Source of the DNA: an uncultured Gammaproteobacteria bacterium | GTDB taxonomy: Bacteria; Pseudomonadota; Gammaproteobacteria; Pseudomonadales; Azotimanducaceae_A | DNA: 5,439 bases | Reading direction: 5' to 3' | Assembly (NCBI GenBank): GCA_913049565.1 | Contig: CAJWZG010000190.1 | Coordinates: forward strand, 1 to 5,439 | In this document: positions 5,438-5,439 of the stretch, piece after piece | How positions within the stretch are numbered: position 1 is the first letter of the stretch | Layout: each line of letters opens with the position of its first letter | Translations under genes and position numbers: made by a program | The notes under the pieces: model-generated | Seen by the model: only the letters and a program-made list of their open reading frames with translations | What the model was told of the DNA's origin: nothing | The model's database searches: none

Positions 5438-5439
5438 AG

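Overview
The window looks like a fragment of a marine-type gammaproteobacterial genome or metagenome contig. This is inferred from gene content, moderate GC and ordinary Shine-Dalgarno spacing; no lineage marker is present. It holds no RNA gene, CRISPR array, transposase or integrase that I can see.

Layout. From about 4102 down to the left edge, four genes run on the minus strand as an apparent operon. In transcription order they are: a secreted protein with two ferredoxin-like (ABM-like) repeats (4102-3359), a type I Baeyer-Villiger monooxygenase (3256-1532), a family III CaiB/BaiF CoA-transferase (1508-345), and the start of a short-chain dehydrogenase/reductase (SDR, from 329). The last three are 15-23 bp apart. 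A 196 bp divergent intergenic region (4103-4298) with three small inverted repeats separates this operon from two plus-strand genes. Those are a gamma-glutamylcyclotransferase-like protein (4299-4667) and a nitroreductase starting at GTG (4707-5384).

Function. The enzymes fit breakdown of a ketone: the SDR interconverts alcohol and ketone, the monooxygenase inserts oxygen to give an ester or lactone, and the CoA-transferase activates a resulting acid. The substrate cannot be read from sequence. The plus-strand pair looks like general thiol and flavin redox housekeeping and has no clear link to the operon.

Main anomaly. The SDR frame starts normally, with an intact TGxxxGIG nucleotide-binding motif, but after about 40 codons it changes in frame into the C-terminal half of phosphoserine aminotransferase (SerC). 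At the same point GC falls from about 53% to about 31%. The SerC part lacks the region holding the PLP-binding lysine. I think this is most likely a chimeric join from assembly or amplification; a real recombination event is the less likely alternative. Apart from this join I see no convincing new biological system. The secreted two-repeat protein at the head of the catabolic operon is the best candidate for unknown biology.
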